Shown: positions 10,930 through 21,312 of the stretch, one piece after another
Layout: each line of letters starts with the position of its first letter
Numbering within the stretch: position 1 is the first letter of the stretch
DNA from: Bremia lactucae
Taxonomy: Eukaryota > Oomycota > Peronosporomycetes > Peronosporales > Peronosporaceae
Length of the DNA stretch: 64,000 bases
Direction of reading: 5' to 3'
Assembly: GCF_004359215.1 (NCBI RefSeq)
Contig: NC_090610.1
Span: 12,676,199-12,740,198 of the forward strand
Position numbers and translations under genes: made by a program
Notes under the pieces: model-generated
What the model saw: only the letters and a program-made list of their open reading frames with translations
Told to the model about the DNA's origin: nothing
Databases searched by the model: none

Positions 10930-11712
10930 TTGCCTAAGAATATAGGCACTCGAAATGAGATCAAGCTTAAACCGGGATCAAAGTACTGTGTCATGAAGCA
11001 GTGGCCACTGCCTCGTGGACAAATACTTGCGATCGATAAATTCTTTATCGATCGATTAAAAGCGGGCCATGAACGGGAGTCAACCTCCCCACATAGCTCT
11101 CCGACCTTCTGTGTGCGAAAGACCACAGGAGGGTGGTGGATAATGCACGCATTCAACAAACTGAATGCTGCATCGGTACCGACTCAAACGCCGATATCTA
11201 GAAAAGACGTAATCATAGATGGTATGATTAAGAGTACCATTTTTTCGTCTATGGATCTAATGGACGGATTTTATCAGATCCTTATGCGTGAACGAAACAT
11301 CCCTTACACGGCAGTGAGCACCTCCAGCGGGGTGATCTGGGAATGGTTAGTAATGTCACAGGGGCTTAGTAGCGCCCCTGCAACATTCAACAGATGCATA
11401 ACGAATCTGTTGAGACCAGTGCGAGAATTGGCACCGAGTTATTTCGACCTTGTTTTCGTCCATAGCCGAGCCATGGACGGAAAGACGGACGTGGAAGTTC
11501 ATAAAACTCACGTTCGTCAGGTTCTTAAACTTATGCGAAAGCGTAAGTTGTACTCAAATCTCAAGAAGTGTATATTCGCTGCAAGCGAAATATCACTTTT
11601 TGAGTGCATCGTCGGAAAACACGGCGCGCGCCCTGATCCCGAAAGGTCAAGGCAATTACCGACTGGCCAGTTCCAGCCGATGTCAAGTGACTTAGAAAGT
11701 TTCTTGGGCTAG
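10930..11712 (+). pseudogene. Reverse transcriptase domain of element 1, catalytic Asp lost
   Basis: A 260-codon frame covers RT fingers and palm (WPLPRGQ, SSMDLMDGFYQI, QGLSSAPATFNR) and thumb. The YXDD-type motif reads YFDL at 11440-11451, where the family consensus YFDD is expected, so the second catalytic Asp is replaced by Leu. The frame then stops at 11712 after a shift relative to the RNase H block. Decayed and inactive. Confidence 0.87.
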
Positions 11713-11749
11713 CGGCGTACTTGCACAGTACCCCCGCAATTATGCCGAG

Positions 11750-12314
11750 ATGACAGTTCATCTCTCTCGTCTCTTGAAAAAAGACGAGAAATGGTTATGG
11801 AACGCTGATTGTCAGCGTTCGTTTGAAGGTATCAAGCAAAGCTTGATGCAATCGCCCATCTTGGCGAATGCAGATCAAGACAGACCATTTCATGTGGTCT
11901 GCTACGCCAGCTATTTCTCAATCGGCTGTGTGTTAATGCAATACGATACAGACGGCGCGGAGTGCGTCGTCTGTTACCAATCGCGTCAGCTGCAACCAGC
12001 TGAACGCAATTACCTAGTGCATGACAAGGAACTCCTTGCCATGAAATGTACACTGGCAGAATTTAGGGTATCTCCGAGGAGATAGACCGTTCATCGTATA
12101 TACGGACCATGCGTCATTACGTACAGCCGTGAATAGTTCACACCTCTCGCAAAGAATGGCGAGGTGGCTATACTTCTTCGCGGAGTATAATTTCTCCGTG
12201 AAATATAAACCAGGACGACTTAATGTCGTCGCTGATGCGTTATCACGCCGACCCAATTTTGAGCCGGCTGCGCACTCCAACAGTAAAAATAATCCCACTG
12301 TCGCAATATTATAA
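11750..12314 (+). pseudogene. RNase H-like domain of element 1 (frameshifted)
   Basis: Two overlapping frames: 11750-12085 holds the region from HLSRLLKKDE through HDKELLAMKCTLAEF, and 12129-12314 holds the continuation with the conserved YKPGRLNVVADALSRRP. A small indel near 12070 shifts the frame between them. The block matches the RT-associated RNase H of Ty3/gypsy elements. Confidence 0.85.
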
Positions 12315-12397
12315 CAAATGTTCCGTCGTCAACTATCTTTTATGACTTAAAAGCCTACACAAAAGATATAGGCCTTCTGCGTTTAATAGATCATCTG

Positions 12398-13117
12398 ATG
12401 ATTTGCTCTTGCGCATCATGTATGAGTGTCACGATGCCCACTTGTTGCGACTTTTACTGGTCCCATCAGTATCAGTTTGTGCGCAAGTTCATTCGTGCTT
12501 GCGAGGAATGTCAACGATTGAAGCCTAGTCCTTCATCCCGTGCACCTGTCCAACCTCTACCACTTCCGGCAGAATGTTGGCAGTCCATACCTATGAATTT
12601 CATCTTCGGATTTCCCGAATACGATCACAAAAACAATGAAATCCTTATTTTTGTAGACAGATTCAGCAAGATGGTACATCTTGCTGCGGTACTAGATTCG
12701 ATTACCCCTCCGGGTTGTGCCCGTGTCTTTATCGACACGGTATTCAAACTCCACGGGTTACCCCGTGAACTGGTTTCGGATGGAGATCCACGGTTGACGG
12801 CGGAGTTTTGGCACACCGTGTTCCGATCTCTCGGAACACCGCTGGCTATGTCAACTTCTGATCATCCAGAGAAAAATGGTCAGACGAAACGCGTAAATCG
12901 CGTCCTCGAAGAGATACTTCGAGGTTACGTCCAATCGTATCCGAATTGGAGCGAGTTTCTACCGATGGTCGAATTCGCCATCGATAATTCGGTGCATGCG
13001 TCTACATCGCATACACCGTTCTCCTTCAATGGCTTACGTTATCCACGTATACCCACCCAATTAGAGGGATTCTCTAGTTTAAGGGGGGTGGACTCGCACG
13101 AGCAAAACCATTTCTGA
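12398..13117 (+). pseudogene. Integrase of element 1, two catalytic residues substituted
   Basis: The frame begins at the zinc-binding region (CEECQRLKPSPSSRAP) and runs through the catalytic core. Compared with the copy at 39.96-40.57 kb, the first catalytic Asp is Asn (codon 12595-12597) and the catalytic Glu is Lys (codon 12887-12889). The central Asp (VSDGDPR) is kept. The core is followed by a degenerate 300 bp stretch and the integrase C-terminal domain at 13399. Confidence 0.87.
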
Positions 13118-13398
13118 CTCATGCTCATCACGCGTCGAAGTAAAAAACGACGCGAATGATGTCGATGTCGAAGCAATCGACATCGAAGATGAGAAAACTC
13201 ATGGCAGTGCGCACAAAGCGCATTGAAAAAGACAAAACAAATGAGACAGCAGAGGAATTTCTGCTGACTCGAGAATCAGTAATCTGTTTCGTACAGAATT
13301 CCATTGCTAACGCAGTGGACCGTCAGAAACGGAACGCAAACAAACATGGAAGAGCAAACGTTCTTTCATTATAAATTAATGACCTACTACTACTCTCT

Positions 13399-14216
13399 AT
13401 GGTAAACTTACCTAAGCGTGTCGTCACTAATGTGGTTAGCAGTATACTACTTCCCAAGTTCATTGGGCCATTCCGTGTACTGCGTCGCAGAGGCAATGCG
13501 TACACAATAGAATTGCCACGTAGGATGCGAACGCATCCTACGTCTTACGTTGGTCGGCTCCGTCCGTACCATCAGTACGCGGTTTCTTTCGAGGACGGAT
13601 CTGACCACCCTTTTCAAGATCCCTAAACGATTCTTGTGGTCACGAACCAGATTCTCATGCTGAATCTGGAGATTCTCATGTCGGGTCCGAAGATCCTCGA
13701 AACCGCGATGAGCAGACGACAGCTCATCACGAAGAGCGTGATAATTCCTTTCGTACTCCAACGTGGAGTACGCACTCTACGAACAGTCTTCCAACCGCTC
13801 GATATGGTGAGTCTGCACCGTCTATTCTAATGAGTAACACTTACCGCGCTTGTGATCAAGACCCTCCTCCAATACATGGAGGTAGTGGTCGAAATTGTCG
13901 ATCTTCGACTCTAGGTCCGACACATAGGTCGGATCTAATTTTCCCTCCATCACCACAACCATTGGTGGATTCCCACTATGGTCAACGTTTTCTTGTGGAA
14001 CGTATCGTAAGAAAACGTGATGTGAAGGGCAGCCAAACGAGATATCTTGTTCGCTGGCGCGGTTATTTACCTTCGCATGACAGCTGGGAGTCTCCTTTTC
14101 AGCTGGTTGTTGACGTTGAGGGCTTCGTCCGTCAGTATGACGAGAACCAGTCGATGGATCAGATGGTCATCGGAAAGCACGCGCCCCTGGCGCTTGTAAA
14201 TCGAATGCAAACGTAA
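13399..14216 (+). pseudogene. Integrase C-terminal domain, linker and chromodomain of element 1
   Basis: 13399-13626 encodes an SH3-like integrase tail ending RRMRTHPTSYVGRLRPYHQY. After one single-base deletion near 13619 the reading frame continues as a hydrophilic, His/Asp/Ser-rich linker. It then reaches a chromodomain from about 13980 (QRFLVERIVRKRDVKG, YLVRWRGYLPSHDSWE). Chromodomains of chromoviruses direct integration to particular chromatin. The linker is also open on the opposite strand (see the antisense entry). Confidence 0.82.
13447..13950 (-). other. Antisense coiled-coil-like frame opposite the integrase-chromodomain linker (element 1)
   Basis: Read on the minus strand from an ATG at 13950, this frame aligns throughout with the minus-strand frame at 41467-41183 in element 3. 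Two stops interrupt this copy (near 13831 and 13797). The predicted product is rich in Glu, Leu, His and Arg in heptad-like spacing (for example ESKID.FDHYLH.LEEGLDH and RTRHENLQIQHENLVRDHKN). The sense strand here is also an open linker, so this could be a shadow. I record it because a similar pattern occurs at 20581-20814 in a different family. Confidence 0.4.
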
Positions 14217-14725
14217 ATCGGATCGCGCATCTCGATAGAGATGCGAGCCCTCCCTCAGGGCGAAGAAAGGGAATAAGCACATCCTTTCACCCGTTTCGTG
14301 TTGTCGACACAACACGGACAGGGATCACCCCAAGTGAGGCATGGAAGTCCTGCCTCACGAGACAACCGATGCAGTTTAAATCTTGCACCGGTTGGAGTTC
14401 GGTTTTCAAACTAGACACGAATCGTGTTAAGTCTTTGAAGCCAGGCTTCGCGTCCAATATCTTTGACATTGCAAATAAACGCGTTCCAGGCTTGCACCAA
14501 CGAGCATTTATCTCGCTTGTTGTTGCCAGTAGACGAACGGTGCTTCAGAAAAGCATCGAGATAAAAACCTTCTTCAGCGTGAAAGTTCTTCGCGCAGGGA
14601 TCATGCCATGTAGCTTTGACTTATTAGATAAAGGATAATTATTGTGAGGAGTTGTCCTTCAGACAAGCTACTGACTAGCCGTTCGGGCAAAAGCCACGGC
14701 TCCTCTTGGGGGCAAGACGATACAT

Positions 14726-15202
14726 TTAACTGTCCGCACTCCCCTGAGTGGTACCCACTGAAGCAGGAATATGACAAGAACATTTATTACGATGGCTTTA
14801 GTCATCGTCATCACCACGCATAGGAACCAGTGCGGGTGACGGCACGGGAGATGGTGCTGGCGATAGGTAGTCATCCTTGTCGTCGGAACCAATCATTCAA
14901 CAGCGAATGTTATTAGCACGTCTACCCTCCTAGTCAGACTTCTGACGACGTTCAGGCGACTGTTCCGCTCTCCCTGAGCCGGCCATCTCGTCCGACTCGC
15001 ATTCATAGTCGACCGCCAAAGAGCGGTCGCACTCACGTGGTGACCCACCACGTGCACCCGCAACATGTAATGTTGCGAGAGTAGATGATATTACGGTAGA
15101 TGAAATGTCTGCCGCAAGAGACAATAGTGCGTGGCCGGCGGCTGCATGTACCGCCGCCGAAGGTTCCGCACTATTCGCTTACCGGGTGGACTCGTTAACA
15201 AT
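14726..15202 (-). pseudogene. Antisense ORF between chromodomain and 3' LTR (element 1 copy)
   Basis: Minus-strand frame of 159 codons ending at TAA 14728-14726. It aligns codon for codon with the minus-strand frame at 42730-42249 in element 3. The start position holds ATT here but ATG in element 3. At least three stops interrupt this copy, one close to the start. Shared blocks include VAGAR, PRECD, DYECESDEMA and EQSP, followed by an Asp/Ser/Pro-rich tail. In the ten codons of DYECESDEMA the two copies differ at three positions, all synonymous. Function unknown. The protein would be acidic and Ser/Pro-rich with no membrane segment. Confidence 0.6.
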
Positions 15203-15308
15203 GCGATAGAATTGAATCAATGATGGTTCTGACCAATTAACATCGTTTTCAATTAAGTGGTCTCATAGTGAGCACTCTATTAAATGACAGTCAGAGTAGT
15301 TGTCGCTT

Positions 15309-15321
15309 AAGGGAGGGGTGA
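15309..15321 (+). promoter_or_regulatory. Polypurine tract of element 1
   Basis: AAGGGAGGGGTGA sits directly before the 3' LTR. The equivalent tract of element 3 (42835-42846) is nearly identical. It would prime plus-strand synthesis. Confidence 0.7.
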
Positions 15322-15784
15322 TGGGGTGTATCGCTACATGAAATTAACACTTGAATGTTGTTAATTAATATGTTATCTAAACTGTAGAGAATATTTGGAG
15401 AATATTACTTTGCATAGTAATATTTGGAGAATATTACTTTACATAGTAATATTCGGAAAGCTTATCCATTCGTAAATATAGACCATTATATCTACTTGCT
15501 CCGCGGTCTAATGAACACTGGACGCGCGCAAGAGAAAGATAGATAAGACTTATTACATGTTTTGTATTAGTGAATACTTAAGTTAGTATTATATAGATAG
15601 AAACAGAAAAGCTTAAATAAATTAAATACAGTTTTGTTATAACCCTCTTTGAAGCAAGTGCTTTAAAAAGAGACTTCCTCTGCACGTACAAGTGTGCGTA
15701 AAGTGAGGCATGACACCACTTACACTGAAGCAGTGCAAAGTGGACTTGTACTGAAGCAGTACAAGTCGGCAGTGCCCCGTTACA
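15322..15784 (+). repeat. 3' LTR of element 1
   Basis: About 463 bp matching the family LTR, ending CCCCGTTACA. It starts TGGGGTGTATCG, missing a few bases of the canonical TGTAACGGGGTGTATCG. It contains the inverted repeat CTTGTACTG-AAG-CAGTACAAG near its end. Confidence 0.88.
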
Positions 15785-16174
15785 GTGGGAGTCTGACGAA
15801 CAAACGAGGCATAAGGACATGAAGCGTAGTCCCCGATGGAGAATTGTTGAAAGTTTGACGATATTGAGATGGACGTTGAACTTGCGGTTTGGTGGTGTTA
15901 AATTGTGATGGTTTATATTGCGTTAACGCGTGGACTACACATCGTGTGTTGTGTGGACCATGGCATTTCGTACTTAGATTTTAAAGAACGAATCTTAATT
16001 TGATACACTTACTCTTTTTACTCTTATACCGCATCCGTGGTTTGCGTTCCCTCTGTGTTTGACGCAACGTAGCTGGCGCCAATACGTTCCACTTGCTTGG
16101 CAAAAATCCGCAGCCTTTCATTGCCAGTCAGTATTCTTCAAAAAACGGAGAAACTCGGTCTTTTCGGTGAAATT
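15785..16174. other. Spacer between element 1 and a solo LTR
   Basis: 390 bp with no coding frame I can support and no similarity to the other blocks that I could see. It is host or unclassified DNA between two LTR insertions. Confidence 0.4.
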
Positions 16175-16630
16175 TGTAACCGGGCACTACGACTTGTACT
16201 GCTTCAGTACAAGTCCACTTCGAACTGCCTCAGTGCGAGTGGTGCCTCACGTCACTTCACGTACACTAGTATGTGCAGAGGAAGTCTTTTTTGAAACACT
16301 TGCTTTAAAGAGGGTTAAATGAAAACTGTATTTAATATAATTAACTTTTTCTTTCTATCTACTTAATACTAACTTAATTACAAACTAATACAAATATGTG
16401 CTAGAAGTCTTATCTGTCTTTCTCTTCCAGCGCTGACTGGACCGCGGAGAAAGTAGATGTAATGGTCTATATCTACAATGGACAAGTCTTAAGAATATTA
16501 CCATGTAAAGTAATATTCTCCAAATATTATTTACCTTATAGATTTTTTATATTAATTAACAACCTTTTAGATAATATATTAATTAACAACCTTTAAGTGT
16601 TAATTTCATGTAACGATACACCCAGTTACA
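16175..16630 (-). repeat. Solo LTR with 5-bp target duplication AAATT
   Basis: Inverted copy of the same LTR family. It begins TGTAACCGGGC and ends CCCAGTTACA on the plus strand. The 5 bases before it (16170-16174) and after it (16631-16635) are both AAATT, a perfect target-site duplication. No internal sequence is attached, so it is a solo LTR left by LTR-LTR recombination. Confidence 0.9.
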
Positions 16631-17050
16631 AAATTGATCGTTTTAGTACGCCTTAATAAAGCTTATCGCTTCGTCAATTATGCTGCCGCCTATCTTCCCA
16701 GTGCCTTCAACGTAATATTTTAAGAATAATTGAAGCTGCAGAGACAGATACAGCAGCAACCTATTATGGTGCTGTCCAACCTTCAGACAAGATCCAAGGC
16801 ATGACATCATATTTACTTTTATTGCCCTTCCTCTTTCACTAATTTGCTGCTTCCTGCAAATAGATTTACCGAGAAGTGCTTGTTAAAATGCCGTCCGCAC
16901 CTTTTTCCTTCCCGTTTTTCCAAGCGAACTTTAGCCGGCCAACCTCGTGTTCCTTCTGTTAGTTTAGTCGTGCGCCGAGCTATAAAAAAGGTTGTATTTA
17001 TTTAGGTTATTATATATTTTAGAAAAAGTTCCGCAAATCTCGGCGACAAG
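16631..17050. other. 3' flank of the five-exon minus-strand gene
   Basis: 420 bp, AT-rich, without a supportable coding frame. It would contain the 3' untranslated region and polyadenylation site of the gene that ends at 17051. Confidence 0.4.
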
Positions 17051-18940
17051 CTACGCCTTTTGGCCCAACTGCTGTTGCTGACGAAATTGCAATTTTTGCA
17101 GAGTGACAGATAGCGAGCGCACACGTTGTAGTTCTTCCTCCAACACAAAGCTTTGCTTGCGCTCTTCCATGTAGCGCGTTTCAAGCTGTCCATAGCGGTG
17201 CCGCAATTCGTCATTTTCTTCAGACAAACACTCGATTTCCAATGCGCGGTGACGCGCCTCCCGATCCGCTGCATTAATCATTGAATGTAGGGATTCATTG
17301 GCTGCCGTCAATGCGTCAACCTTCAAGGAAAGCTTTCGCTGTCAATGCGATAACCAGCACCAGTTAATTTTCCAATGTAATATTAGAGCAATCAAAATCA
17401 TAAAAAATTACCATCTGCTCGTCTTGGATCTCACCAATGTTGCTGTATCCAAACCAAAATCATTCAGCAGTTATGATTTTCAAAACGTTATAATTTAAAA
17501 GATAATGGGAGGGGGTCACGTACAAGTTGACTTTTTGGATATGTGATGGGATGATCATAAGTTGCTGTTGCTGCTCCTGAAGCACGCTGATAATTTGCTT
17601 TAAATCGCACTGTTGTTGGATGAGCGAGGCTATGGTCTCCTCTTGTTGCAAGAATTGGGCGGTTGAGATGATTAACGAATTTTGTTGCGGTTTTGAGACA
17701 CGATCATGTGTCGTCATGGGCTGTGAACACGTTGAGACCTGTCGAGTGGAAGGCATTCGAATCGTAGAAGCAAATTCATTGTCACTGCTGGCCACGCTCA
17801 CCCTACATGCTGCTCCACTAGTGCTCGCCAACACATTGGCAGCAGCAGAAGCTCTGATGGCATTTGTCATGGGAGCTTCGTTCAAATTCTTCGAGCTCTC
17901 CAATTCTGGCTGTACCTGCAATTTCGTAAAACCCTGCTGCTGTTGAAGACTATTCCTGGGCTCCATTATATCCACAGCTTTAATCACTTCACGAGTGGGA
18001 CTTTCACTACGTCGTCGGGATCGACGGTTTGACGATGTTTGCCGTAGGCGAGGCATCGAACGAGTCGCTCGTTTTGGTTTAACGAGACGTCCGAGGTTGT
18101 CAGCGCTGCGAGTTATCGTGCTACCTTGCTGAGGTGCACTGGAAGCAGACGTCCCTCCAATCGCTGATACACTGACACAGCGGTGATCATCCAAGTGAAC
18201 CTTTACACAGTACAAAGTGTATTCTAAGCTCATTTTAAAAGCAGCATTGGCCGTCTCAGCAACACTTACATCATCCGTATTCTTCCGTGAAGTTGGTGAG
18301 TCGGACGTCATTTCAATGATGGTAAACCGACCACGTCGTTTAATCCTATATGGCATCGCCACCAGTGAGTTTAAGCCATAACGCGTGGATCACACTGGCA
18401 TATTACGACGATAAATTACTTACCGCCGGATCCGCTGCGCCATTTTCTTAGGCGATGTATACTTTTGAGACGGTAACTCTGCCTTCAGTGGAGAAAACAC
18501 CTCGCTTACGGAGCTCACCGCCGCTCCTTCCGCCTAAATTCATACCACGCACGATTGAGCGCTACTGTATTATTCGGAAACGTTGTAAACATTCGCACCT
18601 CGGCCGCTGAAGTGAGTGCAGAAATACTTGGTGCGGAGACCGTCTCGTGTGGCTGCCCGTCAAGCGACTTTTCCGTCGTCCGAGCGTTTGAAGCGACTAT
18701 CGTGTCAATGACAGTCTCACTTGGCTCAACAGGCGCTTGCTGTAATGATAACGGAGCCATTTCACTGCAGCTGTCGCCTGTGGGCAAAGCTACATCGACG
18801 GTCGAGAAGTCTGCGATGGACATTTCATCGTCCAAAAAGGTCAGCGACGATAATTGTGCTGAGGATGGCGAACCAGGGATGATTTCAGTGATGGTAAACC
18901 GGCCTTTTTGTTCCACCCGCCTGCGCCCCGACTCCGTCAT
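17051..18940 (-). CDS. Five-exon gene with two RFTI motifs and C-terminal coiled coil, function unknown
   Basis: My splice model on the minus strand: exons 18940-18599, 18533-18424, 18345-17524, 17442-17412 and 17338-17051, giving 530 codons with all phases consistent. Introns are 65, 78, 81 and 73 bp with GT-AG ends (GTGCGA, GTAAGT, GTACGT, GTAATT). The protein has two copies of a basic motif followed by GRFTI(T/I)E(I/M), one near the N-terminus in exon 1 and one at the exon 2/3 junction, each followed by a Ser-Pro. The middle is Ser/Gln-rich with an Arg-rich patch. The last 120 residues are a coiled coil (for example LEIECLSEENDELRHRYGQLETRYMEE, split here only for description). RFx(V/I) is the docking motif used by SPAK/OSR1-type kinase C-terminal domains in animals. 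That link is inference. Not recognised otherwise. Confidence 0.6.
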
Positions 18941-19517
18941 TCTTTGTATGTCTTGGGCTAATAGCGACCGACCGACAGATTTCTAAATGCCTCAGGTAAG
19001 GAGGTCCACGGACTGAATGCCCATAATCGGCTAGAAATTTCAAAGAAGAAAAGTGACGAGCAACATACTAATTTGACGAGTAACATAGTAGTTGTCGTGT
19101 CGTCGACCGAAGTCTGTTAGGCAGTGAACTTGGAAATTACCAAATAGACTTACAGATCTAACATAGTTTCTGCCGAAATTCAATTCAACTCGCGAAGAAG
19201 TCGATAGTATTGCGCAATAAGAGACTGATTGATTTGAAATGAGCCGCAACATTTCGCATTCCCATATTTGATGATATTTGCATCTGCTCGAAAACATTAA
19301 ATTTTCGCTATTGTGGATGGCACTCTTTGTAACTTTTTGCTTTATGGTTTGTCTCAAACTATTAGTGCGGTGTTACAACTCATTCTTCAAAAAAACATGA
19401 AGCTGGCCTGGTGACGTAGCCGGAATCCCTTCAAGCACTTTGCCTCCCCTAAACAATGTTGCAGGTGCTGCGGTAAGTGTAATTGCTGCTACGAGACTCT
19501 CCTAACATCAGCTGAAT
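18941..19517. other. Intergenic, upstream of the five-exon gene
   Basis: About 580 bp without a supportable gene. It should contain the promoter of the minus-strand gene starting at 18940. No repeat of the LTR families was recognised in it. Confidence 0.4.
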
Positions 19518-19763
19518 TGTAACGGGTGTCCCGTTAGATAAATCTAATTTCCTATAATAGAAAAAATAAGTATTATTTGAGAAATACAAAATTATATCCT
19601 TGATCTAGGGTGACATTATCCCCCACCGGAGTTCAGAGGTTCCTTTAATTTTATAGTATGAATTATGGAAAGTTGACCAAACTGACCATCCCCTTAAGTG
19701 CACCAAGTGTACTTAACGGGGACTGTGTAACATTAGTAGTTAGGGCAATTTTAGCCCGTTACA
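19518..19763. repeat. Probable short solo LTR of a different family
   Basis: 246 bp with matching termini TGTAACGGG and CCCGTTACA, the TG...CA and terminal inverted-repeat pattern of an LTR. The body is not the main LTR family. No target duplication was visible (TGAAT before, TCTGA after). Orientation not determined. Confidence 0.5.
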
Positions 19764-19822
19764 TCTGATGCGCCACGGGATTTGTTTGTTTACCATTATC
19801 CGCCTCTGAAATTATGGTATGC

Positions 19823-20280
19823 TCAAAACGTGACAAGTCGTGACGCACAGAGCGTCCCTACGGAGCTTTTCTCATCCCGGAGGATAAAAAACGCAGGTCT
19901 GCCACGACCACGGCGAAAACAAGTGTCGAAAACAGCTACTGCATTGCCACTCTCCCCTATTTCTGCTAAAGTCTCGCCCATCAGCCTTTGCAAGTGGTGG
20001 CGCCTGTTGGAATTCTTCGGTAATGCGTTGAATCGATTCTTGGAAAGTTGGTAGAAATGTTGAGATATTTGCAGCCTTGCAGGACGCTCTTCATTGGTTT
20101 GTTCCCCCCTTCCCAAACGTTTCTGAGCGGATAGTATAGACATCGAGCTTTCGGTTTCAGTGTGAGCCTCAAGTTCTTCTTTTGCTGTTGCAATTGACGT
20201 GGCTGGAGGAGCAAGAGGCATGGAAAAAGAAGTATATACTACAGGTGCGGGCTCAGATCTTTTAACCTCGCTAACGAAGT
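19823..20280 (-). pseudogene. Possible 3' remnant of a spliced host gene
   Basis: On the minus strand two frames look protein-like: one from about 20280 through KEELEAHTETESS to about 20070, and another, offset, around 20070-19870 with FQESIQRITEEFQQAPP. A frameshift or unrecognised intron would be needed to join them. The upstream side ends at the LTR at 20319-20518, so the 5' part may have been lost to that insertion. Family not recognised. Low confidence. Confidence 0.25.
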
Positions 20281-20318
20281 AAACTTTTCAAGTTCTGCTA
20301 AAAAACAATCTAGTAAAT

Positions 20319-20518
20319 TGTCGTCACAAGAGCGGTAATCTGGCTCCTCATGCGCACTTACTAAGCAGAAAGAAAATTTCAGACAGATTTAAATTTAATC
20401 GCATGAAATATAATAACCTTTTTCTACCAATAAAAATGTCATCTCTGTAGATAACTCTAGTATGTATTGCGAGCGTATCTTTTTAGATACCTCGCGTAAC
20501 GGATGACTCTAGGCGTCA
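20319..20518 (-). repeat. 3' LTR of a second Ty3/gypsy family, minus orientation
   Basis: 200 bp, plus-strand ends TGTCGTCA and GGCGTCA, so on the minus strand it reads TGACGCC...GACGACA. A purine tract (AGGAGGGA) precedes it on the minus strand, marking it as a 3' LTR. It is an inverted copy of 22034-22231. Confidence 0.7.
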
Positions 20519-20580
20519 TCCCTCCTAATGTAAATGCTCATATGTGCATCACATACACATGGGTTGGTCACAAATGTGAA

Positions 20581-20814
20581 TCACACCCGAGTGGTGGGTC
20601 TAATTACTTTATTTAAGTCAGTCTTCAGGCGTTTATAACCCTGACGTGCCTTCGCTCGGACTTCACACAGATCCGAGGTCAGTCGAGAGACTTGACCCTC
20701 GAGATCCGCAATACATCTTTCAGCAGCGCCTAACGCCAGTGACTGAACGGACGAAGGTAAGGCAGCTGCGAGTAGGTGAGCGAAATCGCCACTCCTATCG
20801 GGCGCCACCTGCAC
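20581..20814 (-). other. Antisense coiled-coil-like frame upstream of chromodomain (second family)
   Basis: A 77-codon minus-strand frame with heptad-like content (AERCIADLEGQVSRLTSDL). It lies opposite the sense linker just before the chromodomain at 20760, the same relative position as the frames at 13447-13950 and 41183-41467 in the main family. The sense frame is also open here, so coding on this strand is not established. Confidence 0.3.
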
Positions 20815-21002
20815 TGATGGATGTGGGTGGGAATCCCCGCTTTCTTGTTGGAAGGTTGCTTGCCCACCACTCCGTGAGGCAAAGGTATCAAATCCTTGAA
20901 GAAGAATTTCGACTCTTGGGAACCGGCCGATGCCCTACGTATTTGATGTGCCCGGCTTGGTGGCTGCCTATGGAAAGGAACGTCAGCTGAGGCCTCTTCG
21001 CT
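20646..21002 (+). pseudogene. Pol C-terminus with chromodomain, second Ty3/gypsy family
   Basis: Sense frames show a linker, then a chromodomain-like block (RHSYRAPPALMDVGGNPRFLVGRLLAHHSV), homologous to the block at 31.3-31.5 kb, then after a frameshift the C-terminal end VPGLVAAYGKERQLRPLR with a stop at 21002. The upstream pol is missing. It belongs with the 3' LTR at 22034. Confidence 0.65.
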
Positions 21003-21312
21003 AGTCTCAAATGGGCTAGCAGAAGTAGCGTTGTGAGAAGAAACAGGGGGTACAGTACCGCCCATGATTTCTTTCACATGCAAGCGGGCGAAATTAATTC
21101 GCTGCGACCGCTGTTTCATCGCATCGGAATGCGGATGAATGCGGCGCGTGAATTCCACCTCGTATTGGTTAAGCATTTAATTAAAACGCAACTTGACCGG
21201 GATCGGGAAATACGCCCAAGCGATTTCCCCTGAGCCCTCCATGGCTTAAAGACGCCATAATAATTTGATGCGTATAGAAGAGCGCGCTCTGTGAGCGACG
21301 CTCTTGGACCGT

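Larger units (their letters stand above)
8092..15784 (+). mobile_element. Ty3/gypsy chromovirus element 1 (two LTRs, decayed)
   Basis: LTR retrotransposon in plus orientation, about 7.7 kb. Order: 5' LTR 8092-8460, primer-binding site at 8463, gag remnant 8590-9690, protease about 9770-10130, RT from 10930, RNase H to 12314, integrase 12398-13626, chromodomain about 13980-14140, polypurine tract 15309-15321, 3' LTR 15322-15784. The order protease-RT-RNase H-integrase with a terminal chromodomain defines a Ty3/gypsy chromovirus. Every coding block carries stops or frameshifts and both RT and integrase active sites are mutated, so this copy is not autonomous. The 5' LTR lacks its first roughly 40 bases, so no target-site duplication can be checked. 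Confidence 0.92.

Noticed and set aside
17620..17946. Plus-strand ORF of 108 codons rich in Cys and Ala
   Set aside because: Mirror of the Gln/Ser-rich third exon on the minus strand.
18555..18986. Plus-strand ORF of 143 codons
   Set aside because: It lies opposite exon 1 of the minus-strand five-exon gene and has the composition of a shadow frame.
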